Source: Sthenelais limicola (lineage: Eukaryota; Annelida; Polychaeta; Phyllodocida; Sigalionidae). From it: a stretch of 64,000 bases of DNA. A program made the translations under genes and the position numbers. Shown here piece by piece: positions 1 to 9,726 of this stretch. Every line of letters starts with the position of its first letter. Position 1 is the first letter of the stretch. The stretch spans positions 22,729,323 through 22,793,322 of the forward strand of contig OW804094.1 of the NCBI GenBank assembly GCA_942159475.1, read 5' to 3'. Under the pieces are notes generated by a model, which worked only from the letters and a program-made list of their open reading frames with translations, did not search any database and was not told the origin of the DNA.

Positions 1-60
1 CCCTTCTCCCTTGCCTCCTCCCCCTCTCCCTCCCCCTCTCCCACCTCCTCCCTCGCCATC
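1..60. repeat. Pyrimidine-rich low-complexity tract
   Basis: Almost pure C/T, made of irregular CCCTCTCC-like units and cut by the window edge. The open frame across it is proline/serine-rich by composition only and is not a gene. Confidence 0.8.
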
Positions 61-288
61 CACCAATTCACAATGTACCCATTGCCAATGCAACAAGTTG
101 TCATTACCTCCAGTTCACATTACATGTATTTCCCTTATAGAGGGGAGGGGAAACGGATCTCAGGACTTTCTGCCAGCTATAACTGCTTTTGTCAGCAACT
201 CTTGGGCCTGCCTTCTGATTGCAGAGCAGCTCATTCATCCACTCAGCCTTTCACTTGAGCACACTAAATATAGCCTGACCTGCGTTAC

Positions 289-522
289 GGGTCAGATCTT
301 CAGAAAACGTACAATTGGCAGCTGCACACATTTAGGAAATTCTGTTAAATTAGGCTGCGATTTGGCAAATACTAGATAAATCGAGTATATTCGGGATTGC
401 ATTGATTCTAGCTGTGTGTTTGGTTAGGTTGAACTGTATTTTGAACTTTATTTTCGTCTGAAATTAGGGTTATTTGAGAGGATTGGTGAAGGTGAATTGT
501 ACATTTTCTGAAAATCTGACCC
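289..522 (-). mobile_element. Family A MITE, type 1, complete
   Basis: Reference description of family A: a non-coding element of about 235 bp with TIRs of about 28 bp, outer end GGGTCAGATTTTCAGAAAAT, inner end TGTACAATT. The plus orientation has CACCTTCACCAATCC next to the left TIR and CAGCTGCC next to the right. Type 1 carries TAGAATCAATGCAATGCC in the body, type 2 carries AAATCAATGCGATACC, and type 3 has CACAATCTACAGTTC beside one TIR. This copy is type 1, reversed. If the base outside each GGGTCAG is counted as part of the element, TA flanks both sides. It encodes nothing, so it would depend on a transposase supplied elsewhere. Confidence 0.9.
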
Positions 523-779
523 TTATAGGTTAACCGCCCCCATGCACGCAGATCCAGGCCAATCCATGGATATAGATTGCTATCCCAAAAGCAGTGGTTT
601 TTGGAATCACTTTTATCTTAAAAATAAAATGTAGTCAAGAAATGCATTGCAGACAAAGTGCTGTTCTCAGCATAGCTGATAAAGTTTAGGACATATTTCA
701 AAAACTTTTCGGGAATTAACTGAAATATTTTGCCTTTACTTGGAAATACTTTTGGAATACTTTGATTATGCTAAAATCG

Positions 780-956
780 TACCACCTCCCCCTCCTCCTC
801 CTCTCCCCCTCCTTCTCCCCTCTTTCTCCTCACCTTCCCCTCTTCCTCTACCACCTCCTCCCCCTTCACCCCTCCTCCCCCTTCACCCCTCCTCCCCCTT
901 CACCCCTCCTACCCCTTCACCCCTCCTACCCCTTCACCCCTCCTCTCCATCCCCTC
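780..956. repeat. C/T-rich minisatellite
   Basis: Repeats of a unit close to CCCCTTCACCCCTCCT, at least six near-identical copies between about 865 and 950. Several frames stay open because stops are absent from C/T repeats; the proline-rich translations have no protein features. Confidence 0.85.
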
Positions 957-1082
957 CTCTTCTGTATATACCATTGTCCTCACATACTACAAATCACACA
1001 TTACTTTTATATATTTTTTTATTATTATTTCATTTCAGGGCGGCAATATTGTCATCATTAAAAAAAAATCAGAAATTCTTGC

Positions 1083-1460
1083 AATAGGGGAGTTGAAAGT
1101 GCCACTGTACATTTATGTTACAGTGCATCCTGGGATGGATTCCGATGAAATCTGACATACACATTTTTATCGAAAATTGCAATAAGGTTTTCAGCAATAT
1201 CAAGTTGTATACTTGATCTATAAAAACCAAATGCATGATGGGAAGGATGGAAAACACATGGCTATTTACATGAGATCACTGCTAAATATTACATGCTGAA
1301 CATGTTTTTCATAAGCTTTATGTGGACAGCAGTTGAACATGGGTGAGTCGGTCCTAAGAGATAGGAGAACTCCGTTCTGAAACGGGGAACTGACCGCATA
1401 AAACTCCAATAATTCCATGTGAATCAAGATTCAAGATGGCAGACATGCAAGTGCCCTATT
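1083..1460 (-). mobile_element. Family C MITE carrying an rRNA insertion
   Basis: Family C is a non-coding element of about 350 bp with TIR AATAGGGGATTTGCATG. In plus orientation the GCCGCCATTTTGAATC stretch follows the left TIR. This reversed copy ends with TTCAAGATGGCAGACATG and then CCCTATT. Compared with the other copies here (for example 23721-24059 and 46420-46648) it has about 70 extra bases near the right end that match 28S rRNA. Confidence 0.85.
1328..1397 (+). pseudogene. 28S rRNA fragment inside a family C element
   Basis: The stretch CAGTTGAACATGGG, then GTCGGTCCTAAGAGATAGG, then CTCCGTTCTGAAACGGGG matches from memory a conserved segment of metazoan large-subunit rRNA (TTGAACATGGGTCAGTCGGT and onward). 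Only about 70 bp is present, with no flanking rRNA, so it is not a functional gene. The junctions fall inside a family C element: TTTATGTGGACA on the left and CATAAAACTCC on the right align with neighbouring positions in copies lacking the insert. It is probably an rRNA-derived piece captured during break repair or template switching. The last 10 to 15 bases are assigned less surely. Confidence 0.75.
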
Positions 1461-1689
1461 GAGCCTGTGTTCATGGCTGAATGCATGAAGCTGCTCCTGA
1501 GTACACTCTGTTCGGGACCTACCCTAGAGTAAACATCAAAGGGACCCAATGGTAATCCTACAGCAAGCCGCTCCACATAGTCTCGAATAGAGTGTAGTGG
1601 GAGTCACTCAAGTCTCACTCTCTGCATCATTGACTATTGGAACAAAACACGCATGGTTCTTGAGATCATTTCTAAAAGCATTTAGATAT

Positions 1690-1852
1690 CTTTTCTTTTT
1701 TCTTTTTTCTTACCTATCGGCTTGTGGGCCACGAAATAACAAACATCTCGGACAGTGCAATAGTGTTCCTTGTACCACATTCTCATCAGGTTCTATCTAT
1801 ATCTTTGTATTGTCTGATAATTGCTGAATAAACATACTCAATATTTAAAAAA
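1690..1852 (+). mobile_element. Retroposon 3-prime end (family J)
   Basis: The sequence TTGTATTGTCTGATAATTGC runs into TGAATAAACATACT and a short A-rich tail. The same end occurs reversed near 37965-38205, and a related body near 53575-53805. An AATAAA signal plus an A tail shared by dispersed copies is what a LINE or SINE 3-prime end looks like. No reverse transcriptase frame is attached here. Confidence 0.6.
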
Positions 1853-1919
1853 AGTGAGAAGAACCACGTACCATTATTTCTAAGAGTGTGGAAGCGAACA
1901 TAATGTAACTTTCAGAGTC

Positions 1920-2110
1920 AGCATTTCCGGCGGGCTGCGCATGCGCTGTATGTGAACTGCACACGTGACAGTTTTTATGGACATTCCATGTCGCCATCAC
2001 GTGGTACAAAGCGTGAACAAACGGCCGGACACCAGCGCACCATCAGCGACCCCTGCTGTCTACATTGGTCAGCTATGAAGTGGACACTTATAAATACACT
2101 TTCTATGTTG
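1920..2110. promoter_or_regulatory. CpG-rich promoter-like patch
   Basis: The patch holds CTGCGCATGCGCTG (NRF-1 palindrome) near 1936, an ETS-like TTCCGG just upstream, two CACGTG E-boxes (CACACGTGAC near 1960, ATCACGTGGT near 1997) and TATAAATA near 2089. Such a cluster is typical of metazoan promoters and stands out from the AT-rich surroundings. No convincing exon follows; family A starts at 2270. It may be an orphan promoter, an enhancer or chance. Confidence 0.3.
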
Positions 2111-2269
2111 GGCATCCGACACTGACCAACTTGTTTGTGACTCCATGGGGAAGGTGTGGGTGGAGGGTGTGTTGGGGGAAAGGGGCGTATGAGGGGGTTG
2201 GGGATCGTGAGGGGAACCGATGGGGGTGGTGGGGGGTGGGGGGGGGGGGGAGCTACATGAAATATAGAT

Positions 2270-2484
2270 GGGTCAGATTTTCAAAAAAATGTACAATTCA
2301 CCTTCACCAATTCCCTGAAATAACCCACATTTCAGACGAAAATAAAGTTCAGAATACAGTTCAACCTAACCAAAGATATAGCTAGAATCAATGCAATGCC
2401 AAATTTACCTAGTACTGGTCTAATTTAGCAGAATTTACTAAATGTATAGAGCTAGCAATCGTACATTTTCTGAAAATCTGACCC
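2270..2484 (+). mobile_element. Family A MITE, type 1
   Basis: Both TIRs are present, with CACCTTCACCAATTCC after the left one. The body is about 20 bp short near the right end. It follows a poly-G run at about 2227-2250. Confidence 0.85.
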
Positions 2485-2493
2485 ATATATATA

Positions 2494-2545
2494 TGAGGCA
2501 GATCGTCCGGAAATATACAATCAGCAGCTCCACACATTTAAGTTG
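2494..2545 (-). mobile_element. Family A fragment, left end only
   Basis: A degenerate TIR (GAGGCAGATCGTCCGGAAAT) is followed by CAGCAGCTCCACACATTTAA, then similarity stops where the next retroposon end begins. Confidence 0.55.
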
Positions 2546-2559
2546 ATTTTTAAAATCTG

Positions 2560-2757
2560 CTTGGCTATACTGTACTGTATTTCGATCTTCATGTTTGTTT
2601 TAAATGTGTGTCATTTGTTATGTATATATTCATTAAAGCCAATTATATAATATATATTTAAACAGTTACAAGCAAACACACTATCCTTACCCTCCTTTTT
2701 GTAATCACCATTGATGCAAATAAAAAATGTTTTGAATTGAATTGAATTTAATTTCAC
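2560..2757 (+). mobile_element. Retroposon 3-prime end with TTGAA tail
   Basis: An AT-rich segment ends in AATAAAAAATG and then GAATTGAATTGAATTTAATT. A pentanucleotide repeat tail behind a polyadenylation-like signal is a common 3-prime end of CR1/L2-type non-LTR retrotransposons. No coding sequence is attached. Confidence 0.45.
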
Positions 2758-3150
2758 CTTTTAAGGCAGTCGGTAGATCTTCTACTGCATGGTGTTAGCT
2801 ACTGCATTTTGTGTGAGTGTCCCCGCCCCCTTTCACTCCCCCCCCCTCCCCCCCCCCCTCCGCGCCCCCCCCCCCCCTCCCGCCTCCAGTATCAGCTCAG
2901 TGGTCAGACAAAGGTGCAGAGAGGTGGTAGAGTGGTGTGGAGGAGTGGACATGCTAAATCCCGCCCCCACTTAATGCCCTTATGGCCTTTCTATGGCATC
3001 CCTGGCCAGTGGGCTCTGGCAGAGAACACCAGAATCCACTTCAGCCAACAAAGAAATATGATACCCCCCCCCACCCTCTCTGCCACTTCATGTTTGCCAT
3101 GTGCCATCAGACATGTTTGTCGCTCTCCACTGACCTTTTTGGAAATATTT
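2758..3150. other. Gene-free segment with C homopolymer runs
   Basis: Contains runs of 7 to 12 C between about 2838 and 2880 and otherwise unassigned sequence. Proline-rich open frames here arise from the C runs. I see no exon or repeat end. Confidence 0.6.
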
Positions 3151-3387
3151 GGGTCAGATTTTCAGAAAATGTACAATTGGCAGCTGTACATATTTAGTAG
3201 ATTCTGCTACATTAGGCTGCAATGTGGTCGGTATAATAGGTAAATTTGAGTATATTTGGCATTGCATTGATTCTAGCAATCTGTTTGGGTAGGTTGAACT
3301 GTATTTTGAACTTTATTTTCGTCTGAAATTTAGGTTATTTGAGAGGATTGGTGAAGGTAAATTGTACATTTTCTGAGAATCTGACCC
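3151..3387 (-). mobile_element. Family A MITE, type 1, complete
   Basis: Both TIRs are intact. Counting the outer T and A as element, TT precedes and TT follows, while three bases do not match: a 2-bp target duplication that is not TA. Confidence 0.9.
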
Positions 3388-3898
3388 ATTATTCTGACTT
3401 GGGCAATCTTTACTATTAGTGTCAGGCCATTGTCAAGATTCATTATTAGCTTTGGGAGTGGTATGCTCTGAGTAGAACGAAAATAGTTTAAAATGGTGTG
3501 TCCATGGAAAAAACATATCTTGGTGAAGCATTTGTTCTTCTTCTGCGTTAAAAAAGGTATATGTCTTGGCAGAAATAAAAAAGACATGAAATGTATTTGA
3601 TATAAGGCTGATTAGAACAAATCTGTTTGGTTATGTTGAAATGTATTTTAAAATATATCGAAAATTCTAAAAAAAAATGTATACATGAGAATTTGATGTC
3701 AGTACTCATGAAGAAGGTAGATAAAAGATATAGTAGAGATATATACAAAATAAGGTACATTATTGTTACTGTTGGAGGAATTACTTATACCATATTACAA
3801 GGTCCAGCTTAGAAAAACATTGTAATGTAATGTAATCAAAATGAGATAAGTGAGGGCTAAAACGGTGAATTTCCTGGCGGTCAGACCCAAGTATATAT
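3388..3898. other. Unassigned AT-rich segment
   Basis: About 500 bp with no repeat family I recognise and no supported coding. Short open frames on both strands are AT-rich and lack protein-like composition. Confidence 0.5.
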
Positions 3899-4074
3899 TA
3901 TATGTTACAGGAGAATGAGTCACAAGTAGCAAAAATTGGATTTTGATATACTACAGGTATCATATTTGAAAACATGAGATCTATAGCCGATTCTAATGAT
4001 GGCAAACATTCGGACGTCAAATAAGTATTTCTATAAGTTAGGTTTGATATTTTTTTGTTACACATCACATATCT
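3899..4074 (-). mobile_element. Family B MITE with internal deletion
   Basis: Family B is a non-coding element of about 400 bp with TIR TGTGATGTGTTTCAGGAAAA continuing GAGTCACAAGTCGC. Plus orientation has TTGATATTTTTCAAAGTG after the left TIR; minus has TTTTGAGATATCATCATA. Here the minus-type end, with TTACAGGAGAATGAGTCACA, runs to TTTGATATTTTTTTG and then directly to ACACATCACATA, so over 200 bp is missing. Confidence 0.75.
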
Positions 4075-4092
4075 CTACAGACTATGCACTGC

Positions 4093-4648
4093 AATAGGGG
4101 ATTTGCATTGCCACCATTTTGAATCTTGATCCACATGGAATTATGGCATTGATGGTACAGTGTAGAATCTATAGAAAACATAGCATGTTCGGCATGGGAT
4201 ATTTATCAATGCTCTAATGTCAATATCCATGTGTTATACATGTTTCCATGACACAAGTCCCCATCTTTCCCACCATGCATTTGGTTCTCATAGATCATTT
4301 ACACAAGCTATGATATTGGTAAAAACATTCTTGCAATTTTCGAAAAAGATAATGCCAAATATTTGTATGTCAGATTTCAACAGAACCCATCCCAGCTTGT
4401 ACTGTAACATTCATGGGTGAAGTCGCCAGAAAATGTACAATTCACCTTCACCAATCCTTTCAAATAACCCAAATTCCAGACAAAAATAAAGCTCAAATTA
4501 CAGTTCAACCTAACCAAACAGATTGCTAAAATCAATGCAATGCCGAATATACTCGGAATTACCGAGTATTGACCAAATTGCAGCTGCCAATTGTGCATTT
4601 TATGAAAATCTGACACGCATGCCCAGTGGCACATGCAACTCCTCTATA
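4093..4648 (+). mobile_element. Family C MITE interrupted by family A
   Basis: The left end AATAGGGGATTTGCATTGCC is followed by the ATTTTGAATCTTGAT signature. The body runs to CCCAGCTTGTACTG near 4400, is broken by a family A copy, and resumes at CCCAGTGGCACATGC before a degenerate right TIR. Confidence 0.85.
4415..4616 (+). mobile_element. Family A MITE, type 1, nested in family C
   Basis: The left tip is the variant GGGTGAAGTCGCCAG rather than GGGTCAGATTTTCAG; the right end is ordinary but decayed (TGACAC). About 35 bp is missing before the right TIR. It lies inside the C copy at 4093-4648, so it inserted later. Confidence 0.85.
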
Positions 4649-5001
4649 AAGCAGCAGAACACGCAACTCCCCTATTACGAGCCAGACCACAGGGCTATAA
4701 AGGTAAAGCAATGGTATGATGGTAGAATAGCAATGAGGCGAGGAATCGATCTGAGCTTTCATGTTATGGGCATATTAGAGGCTGTATATTGATAGGTTAG
4801 TAGTGCACTGCAGTCATTGTTTGTACACAAACATGATAAAGCTATTTGTAGATCACTCTGCCAATTCTCCCAAATATGTATAAATGGTGTTTACAACCCC
4901 AAAGCTCTAGTCGAGATTGGCAGGAGAAGCAAGAGTCACCTTAAAAGGTCCTTTCGACAGAGGAATGTTGTGTTATAGAAAAAGCTGTACAAATGGTATA
5001 T

Positions 5002-5247
5002 GAGTCAGATTTTCAGAAAATGTACAATTTACTTTCACCAATTCTCTGAAATAACCCAAATTTCAGACGAAAATAAAGTTAGAAATAAAGCTCAACCTAA
5101 CCAAACAGATTGCTAGAATCAATGCAATGCCAAATATACTCGAATTCACCTAGTATTGATCAAATTGCAGCCTACTTTAGCTGCATTTACTAAAGGTGTA
5201 CAGTTGTCAATTGTACATTTGCCAAATAAATTGGAAAAACTGATCCC
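5002..5247 (+). mobile_element. Family A MITE, type 1, right end diverged
   Basis: The left TIR and body are clear; the right TIR degrades to TGTACATTTGCC and then CTGATCCC, with about 10 extra bases. Confidence 0.8.
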
Positions 5248-5504
5248 TATAAGACAGCTCTTTATAATCATTTTTTTTTTGTTTCAAGATCTTATTTGTA
5301 CTTGGTGTACAGTATCCCCTTTTCGGGGTTTTTCATCTGACCCAAGTGGCTCATTATATAAGCATATATAAAGTTATAAATGATTTTTTGGTACACAGAA
5401 GTGCATAGGATTGCAGGTAATTCAATTTTATGTGTACAGTATAATTATTGGTAGTGATTTGAAATTAAATCATAAATCATTAAATTAAATCATAATGGAT
5501 TATG

Positions 5505-5650
5505 ACATATTTTTTCAAAAATAAAAATATCAAACCTCAAATGAACCACCTATAGGATGTTCTAGTATTTACCATTGGGATTTCCGTGATCTCATCTCAA
5601 AATCCAACTTAAGCAACTGGTGGCTCATTTTCCTATGACACATCATATAT
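5505..5650 (+). mobile_element. Family B, right half only
   Basis: It starts inside the element at TTTTTCAAAAATAAAAATAT and runs through ATCTCATCTCAAAATCC to the right TIR (GGCTCATTTTCCTATGACAC). The left half is absent. Confidence 0.7.
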
Positions 5651-5769
5651 AATGTATGTTGTTCACAAACTAAATGCCAATGAGGAAAGTTTCCGGGCGC
5701 TAATTCTGCTAGCAGACCTGTAGATTTCTGCATCCATTGCCATAAAGTATAGTTGCAGGCCTTACATAT

Positions 5770-6004
5770 GGGTCAGATTTTCAGAAAATGTACAATTCAC
5801 CTTCACCAATCCTCTCAAATAACCTTAACTTCAGACGGAAATAAAGTTCAAAATACAGTTCAACCTAACCATACCGATTGCTAGAATCAGTGCAATGCCA
5901 AATATACTCGAATCTACCTTGTATTGACCAAATTGCAGCCTAATTTAGAAGAGTTTTCTAAATGTGTACAGCTGCCAATTATACATTTTCTGATAAATTG
6001 ACCC
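5770..6004 (+). mobile_element. Family A MITE, type 1, complete
   Basis: Full-length, with both TIRs and TA on each side once the outer T and A are counted as element. Confidence 0.9.
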
Positions 6005-6177
6005 ATATGATGAGGCTCTGGATCTAGTCTCACCAGCATCAACCGTCATTACAAGGCAGAACATATAAAAACCAGAACTATTACATCGAGGGTAGCCACT
6101 CGAGGTAAATTAGTGCTACCCTGGTTAATTCCTACGCCTGCAATCAGCATGATGCGAGCCACGTGTCCAAGTCATGA

Positions 6178-6411
6178 GGGTCAGATTCTCAGAAAATGCA
6201 CAATCTACAGTTATACACATCTATCAATTCTGCTAATTTAGAGTAAACAATAATAAATATTAGGTATACCTGAGTGTATTCTGTATTGTATTCATTCAAT
6301 AGATCTGTCTGGTTATGTTGAACTGTATTTTGAACTTGGTTTTCGTCTTAAATGTGGGTTATTAAAGAGGATTAGTGAAGATGAATTGTATATTTTCTGA
6401 CGATCCCACCC
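6178..6411 (-). mobile_element. Family A MITE, type 3
   Basis: The body next to the left TIR reads CACAATCTACAGTTATACAC, the mark of type 3. The right tip is the variant CGATCCCACCC. TG flanks both sides when one outer base is counted as element. Confidence 0.85.
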
Positions 6412-6579
6412 ATGAAGTACGTCAGGCAAACTCCATCAGAAGTTACTCCAAAATTACACTTACGCCAGGCCTGACCAATGTAGCCTGGATTTTCAATGTA
6501 GTGTCTACAGGATACCTAAATTATACAGGTAGTAACAGAAAAAGCATTATAGAAAAGAAATCAAAATGTATTACATAGA

Positions 6580-6613
6580 CCAAATTGGCCAATATTTTCT
6601 GACGATCTGACCC
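6580..6613. mobile_element. Family A terminal fragment
   Basis: Only a terminal stretch remains (AATATTTTCTGACGATCTGA then CCC), an orphan TIR just before the LINE fragment. Confidence 0.5.
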
Positions 6614-6627
6614 ATAAGGTCATTAAC

Positions 6628-6880
6628 AGGGTCATTGTGTGTAATGAATATTTACATACAATCCGAAACAATGAGAATGAGGAATGCGAGGGATGTGAGG
6701 TGAAAGATGATATATTCCATTTTTTTCATAGACTGCGAGAAACAGAACATATTTTGGACCTCATTGGTAGGATGGGCGAAGAACAATAAAAGATCAGATC
6801 ATGACATTGCTGAAGGGATAAAAGATGCATTCTCAGCTATTACGACAAAACAAATCTTACCAAATTCACTCAAATTATGA
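6628..6880 (+). pseudogene. Decayed LINE reverse-transcriptase C-terminus, frameshifted
   Basis: In frame from 6628 the translation reads RVIVCNEYLHTIRNN and then CEGCEVKDDIFHFF. After a one-base shift near 6727 it continues IDCEKQNIFWTSLVGW. Together this gives the C-x2-C...H-x4-C knuckle, then a FW pair, that follows the reverse transcriptase domain in Jockey/CR1-like non-LTR retrotransposons. The stop is at 6878-6880, although the last dozen codons overlap sequence shared with family G. Only about 80 codons survive, with no polymerase core. The residue pattern is seen directly; the class is inferred. Confidence 0.65.
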
Positions 6881-7190
6881 CTTATAGGACTGGATTCAAC
6901 AATATTCTGCTGTTGTATATATGTTTACATTTAATTTGTAGTCAAATCAGAGAGAGAAAACTGCCACCGGTGAGCAAAAATAAGTGAAGTCATTGTAAGA
7001 AAGGTTTCGGGAGGGTCCTCCAAATACAAATGAGAACATTTTAGAAGCCCTGTAGCAAAAACAAACAAACAAAATCCTCCGAAATTTTGGTCGAATGACT
7101 TTTAGATATATTGGAAAAGAATGGAACAAAAAGTAGAAAATATTTAGATTTTGGTCGACGTTAACTGAGAGTGCAGCTTTAAGGCAGTAA
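6846..7190 (+). mobile_element. Family G interspersed repeat
   Basis: Landmarks are ATCTTACCAAATTCACTC, ATATTCTGCTGTTGTATA, GTGAGCAAAAATAAGTGAAG and the terminal TTAACTGAGAGTGCAGCTTT. The same landmarks recur at 42438-42657 and, reversed, at 52755-53430. It is non-coding. It could be a MITE or the 3-prime part of the adjoining LINE; the reversed terminal motif beside the 42-kb copy favours inverted ends. Confidence 0.6.
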
Positions 7191-7540
7191 ATATTATTGC
7201 TTGGTGTTTCAGGAAATGACAAGAAGATTCTATATATGGGTCAGATCGGTATGTTTAAGCATATATTATGATATATGCAGATTGTAAAATTCAGAATGTT
7301 AAACTCATCGCCACCGCAGTAAGCTAGAAAGCTCCCGCTGTCTCAGGGGTTAACCACATCTTATAACACCGCTTATTTCGCACAATCCATCTTTTCCCCT
7401 GATCAGATTTGCTAGATATTCATCCATGCATGTAAGGATAAATCTATTACATAAATACAGAGATCTTCTCGCTTCTATTCCCGCAGGGATTGCTGCATGT
7501 CCCCCCACCTCACCACGGCCAGTTCCATCGCACCCCAAGT
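7191..7540. other. Unassigned segment between repeats
   Basis: About 350 bp. It includes an isolated GGGTCAGATCGG near 7238 that is not followed by family A body. No gene is supported. Confidence 0.5.
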
Positions 7541-7775
7541 GGGTCAGATTTTCAGAAAATGTACAATTCGCCTTCACCAATCCTCTCAAATAACCCATAT
7601 TTAAGACAGAAATAAGCTTCAAAATGCCGTTTAACATAACAGAACTGATACTTTAAATCAATGGGATGCCAAATATACTCAGATATACTCGGTATTCATC
7701 ATTGCCAAGCCTAATTTAGCAGAATTTACTAAATGTGTAGAGCTGCCAATTGTACATCTTCTGGAGATTTGACCC
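7541..7775 (+). mobile_element. Family A MITE, type 2, complete
   Basis: The body has TTTAACATAACAGAACTGAT. It is flanked by AG on both sides outside T...A, a clear 2-bp duplication different from TA. The open frame reading LRGLVKANCTFSENLTH on the minus strand recurs in other type 2 copies and is only translated TIR. Confidence 0.9.
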
Positions 7776-7786
7776 AAGTGTACTGA

Positions 7787-8089
7787 ATGGATTTCGCGCC
7801 ATGTCTTCTGAAAAGGCGCGCCAACGGAAACTGGATTGTCGTCTGCTGCCTTGATCCGCCGAATATCGTCTGCAATGACTCAAGCGTGATGAAAACCGCG
7901 GGAAAATATGTCAGAGGCAAGGCAATCCAGATTTATGATAGCAATTCCGACCGTAGTGGCTATCTGGCGATTGACATTTGGGGGCGGGGGCTTATGAGAT
8001 TTGATCTGACCACCGCCATTGTAGGAGATTTTCCCGCGCGATTCAATTGGCCAGTTTTCAGAACACCGGAAGTGATCATGGATCCATGA
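7787..8089 (+). other. Unassigned 100-codon open frame in a CpG-rich island
   Basis: An open frame starts with ATG and ends at TGA within a GC- and CpG-rich patch (GGCGCGCC near 7816) between two family A copies. The translation (start MDFAPCLLKRRANGNW) matches no family I know and shows no signal peptide or membrane segment; the opposite strand is open as well. The patch carries E2F-like CGCGGGAAAA near 7899 and its inverse TTTTCCCGCG near 8030, plus TGACTCA near 7877. It could be a short exon, a promoter CpG island or an unrecognised element. Confidence 0.2.
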
Positions 8090-8174
8090 TGGTGGATGGA
8101 TCATTGGAACCTATGGGTCAGAGGCTTACCCTGAGATATGGCTATGGGAACCCCTACCCATCCTTAATATAATT

Positions 8175-8409
8175 GGGTCAGATTTTCAGAAAATGTACAA
8201 TTGGCAGCTGGTACACATTTAGTAAATTCTGCTAAATTAGGCTGCAATGTGGTCAATACTAGGTAAATTCGGGTATATTTGGCATTGCACTGATTCTAGC
8301 AATCTGTTTGGTTAGGTTGAACTGTATTTTGAACTTTATTTTCGTCTGAAATTTAGGTTATTTGAGAAGATTGGCGAAATTGAGTTGTACATTTCCTCAA
8401 AATCTGACC
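8175..8409 (-). mobile_element. Family A MITE, type 1, complete
   Basis: The left TIR is intact; the right TIR has decayed (TTTCCTCAAAATCTGACCTG). Body length is normal. Confidence 0.88.
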
Positions 8410-8410
8410 T

Positions 8411-8475
8411 GTGATGTGTTTCATAAAAATCAGTCATAAGTGCAGGGCAAAAATGATATTTTTAAAGTCTTTTTC
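8411..8475 (+). mobile_element. Family B left-end fragment
   Basis: GTGATGTGTTTCATAAAAAT, then CAGTCATAAG, then GATATTTTTAAAGT align with the family B left end, after which similarity fades. It abuts the right end of the preceding family A copy. Confidence 0.5.
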
Positions 8476-8875
8476 ACAATAATTGCGTCACACATAAATG
8501 TGTTTAAAAGTGTGGGCAATAAAGAATGTTTTAAAAAATGAAATTGTTATTTTAAATGTGAATCGGCCCTGGTAGACCGACGATTTGTTGACAAACCTGA
8601 ATGAATATCGGGTATTGGAAAAAAAGAATAAAGAAATTGTTGTAACTATACCGTGTCACAGCACTCATGTTACATTCCTGTGGTAGAATATAACAAATTA
8701 GATTCACTTACATGACGATATGTGAAAGTAGAAAGAATTTATAAATAAATGCATTATAAATTTATGTTTACGTTGCTGCACCGATGAAAAAAGGGGTGAA
8801 AAGATGTGACTTTTACCATACATAGCCTCCTTGGCCCAGACATTGCCTTAGCCACCATTCAAGGCATCCAGGGCT
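8476..8875. other. Unassigned AT-rich segment
   Basis: No recognisable repeat or coding. Short AT-rich frames only. Confidence 0.5.
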
Positions 8876-9110
8876 GGGTCAGATTGTCAGAAAATCTACA
8901 ATTCAACTTCGCCAATCTTCTCAAATAACCTAATTTTCATACGAAAATAAAGTTCAAAATACAGTTCAACCTAACCAAACAGATTGCTAGAATCAATGCA
9001 AAGCTGAATATACTCGAATTGACCTAGTATTGGCCACATTGCAGCCTAATTTAGAAGAGTTTTCTAAATGTGTAGAGCTGCCAATTGTACATTTTCTGAA
9101 AATCTGACCC
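8876..9110 (+). mobile_element. Family A MITE, type 1, complete
   Basis: Full-length; TIRs are nearly perfect (GGGTCAGATTGTCAG left, CTGAAAATCTGACCC right). Confidence 0.9.
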
Positions 9111-9240
9111 TTATACCTCTACATCCAGGGCTAGGGCCACTTCACGATAAGTGGAACTAAGTGGATAGCTGTGTCAACCACCCAATCAGCAAATGGCTTA
9201 CATCATATCACATAAAACTGACCAACCGCAGCCAAGATAA

Positions 9241-9387
9241 GATTCAAATATTACTTCCGGGGAGGAGGGTCCAGAGGCAAATCCGTGGGAGACTGTACAA
9301 AGGCAATGTGACTCATGGTTCCAAGAAATTTATATTGAAGAAAAGGATTTTATGATGATCTCTGACATAAGGCATAAGGGTTTTTGA
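9241..9387 (+). other. Short open frame with protein-like composition
   Basis: A 48-codon frame runs from just after an in-frame TAA to a TGA and contains the stretch QCDSWFQEIYIEEKDFMMIS, acidic and less biased than the surrounding frames. There is no start codon or known motif. It may be a fragment of a coding exon or retrotransposon, or chance. Confidence 0.15.
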
Positions 9388-9469
9388 TTGATGGAACCAT
9401 GAACAAAAGGTGACCCAAATAAAGGACCACTGAAGCACCCATTGAAACTATATATTATTATTATTATAT

Positions 9470-9726
9470 GGGTCGGATTGCCAGAAAATACCACAATTTG
9501 CCTGCACCAATCCTCTCAAATAACCCAAATTTAAGACCAAAATGAGATTCAAAATTCAGTTCAACATAACAAAACAGATTGTTTGAATCAAGGCAATATC
9601 AAATATACTCAGATACACCTATAGTATTTACACCCTGACCTCCTGATATAGTTTTTACACCCTGATTTAGCAGAATTTGATAGATGTATAGAACTGGAGA
9701 TTGTGCATTTTCTGAAAATCTGACTC
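9470..9726 (+). mobile_element. Family A MITE, type 2-like, elongated
   Basis: TIRs have diverged (GGGTCGGATTGCCAG left, CTGAAAATCTGACTC right). About 20 extra bases near 9625-9660 come from an imperfect internal duplication around TTTACACCCTGA. Confidence 0.8.

Noticed and set aside
740..1087. Proline-rich 115-codon frame
   Set aside because: Built on the CCCCTTCACCCCTCCT minisatellite.
2827..2890. Possible G-quadruplex promoter from C runs
   Set aside because: Homopolymer C runs alone, with no neighbouring promoter motifs or exon; low-complexity is the simpler reading.
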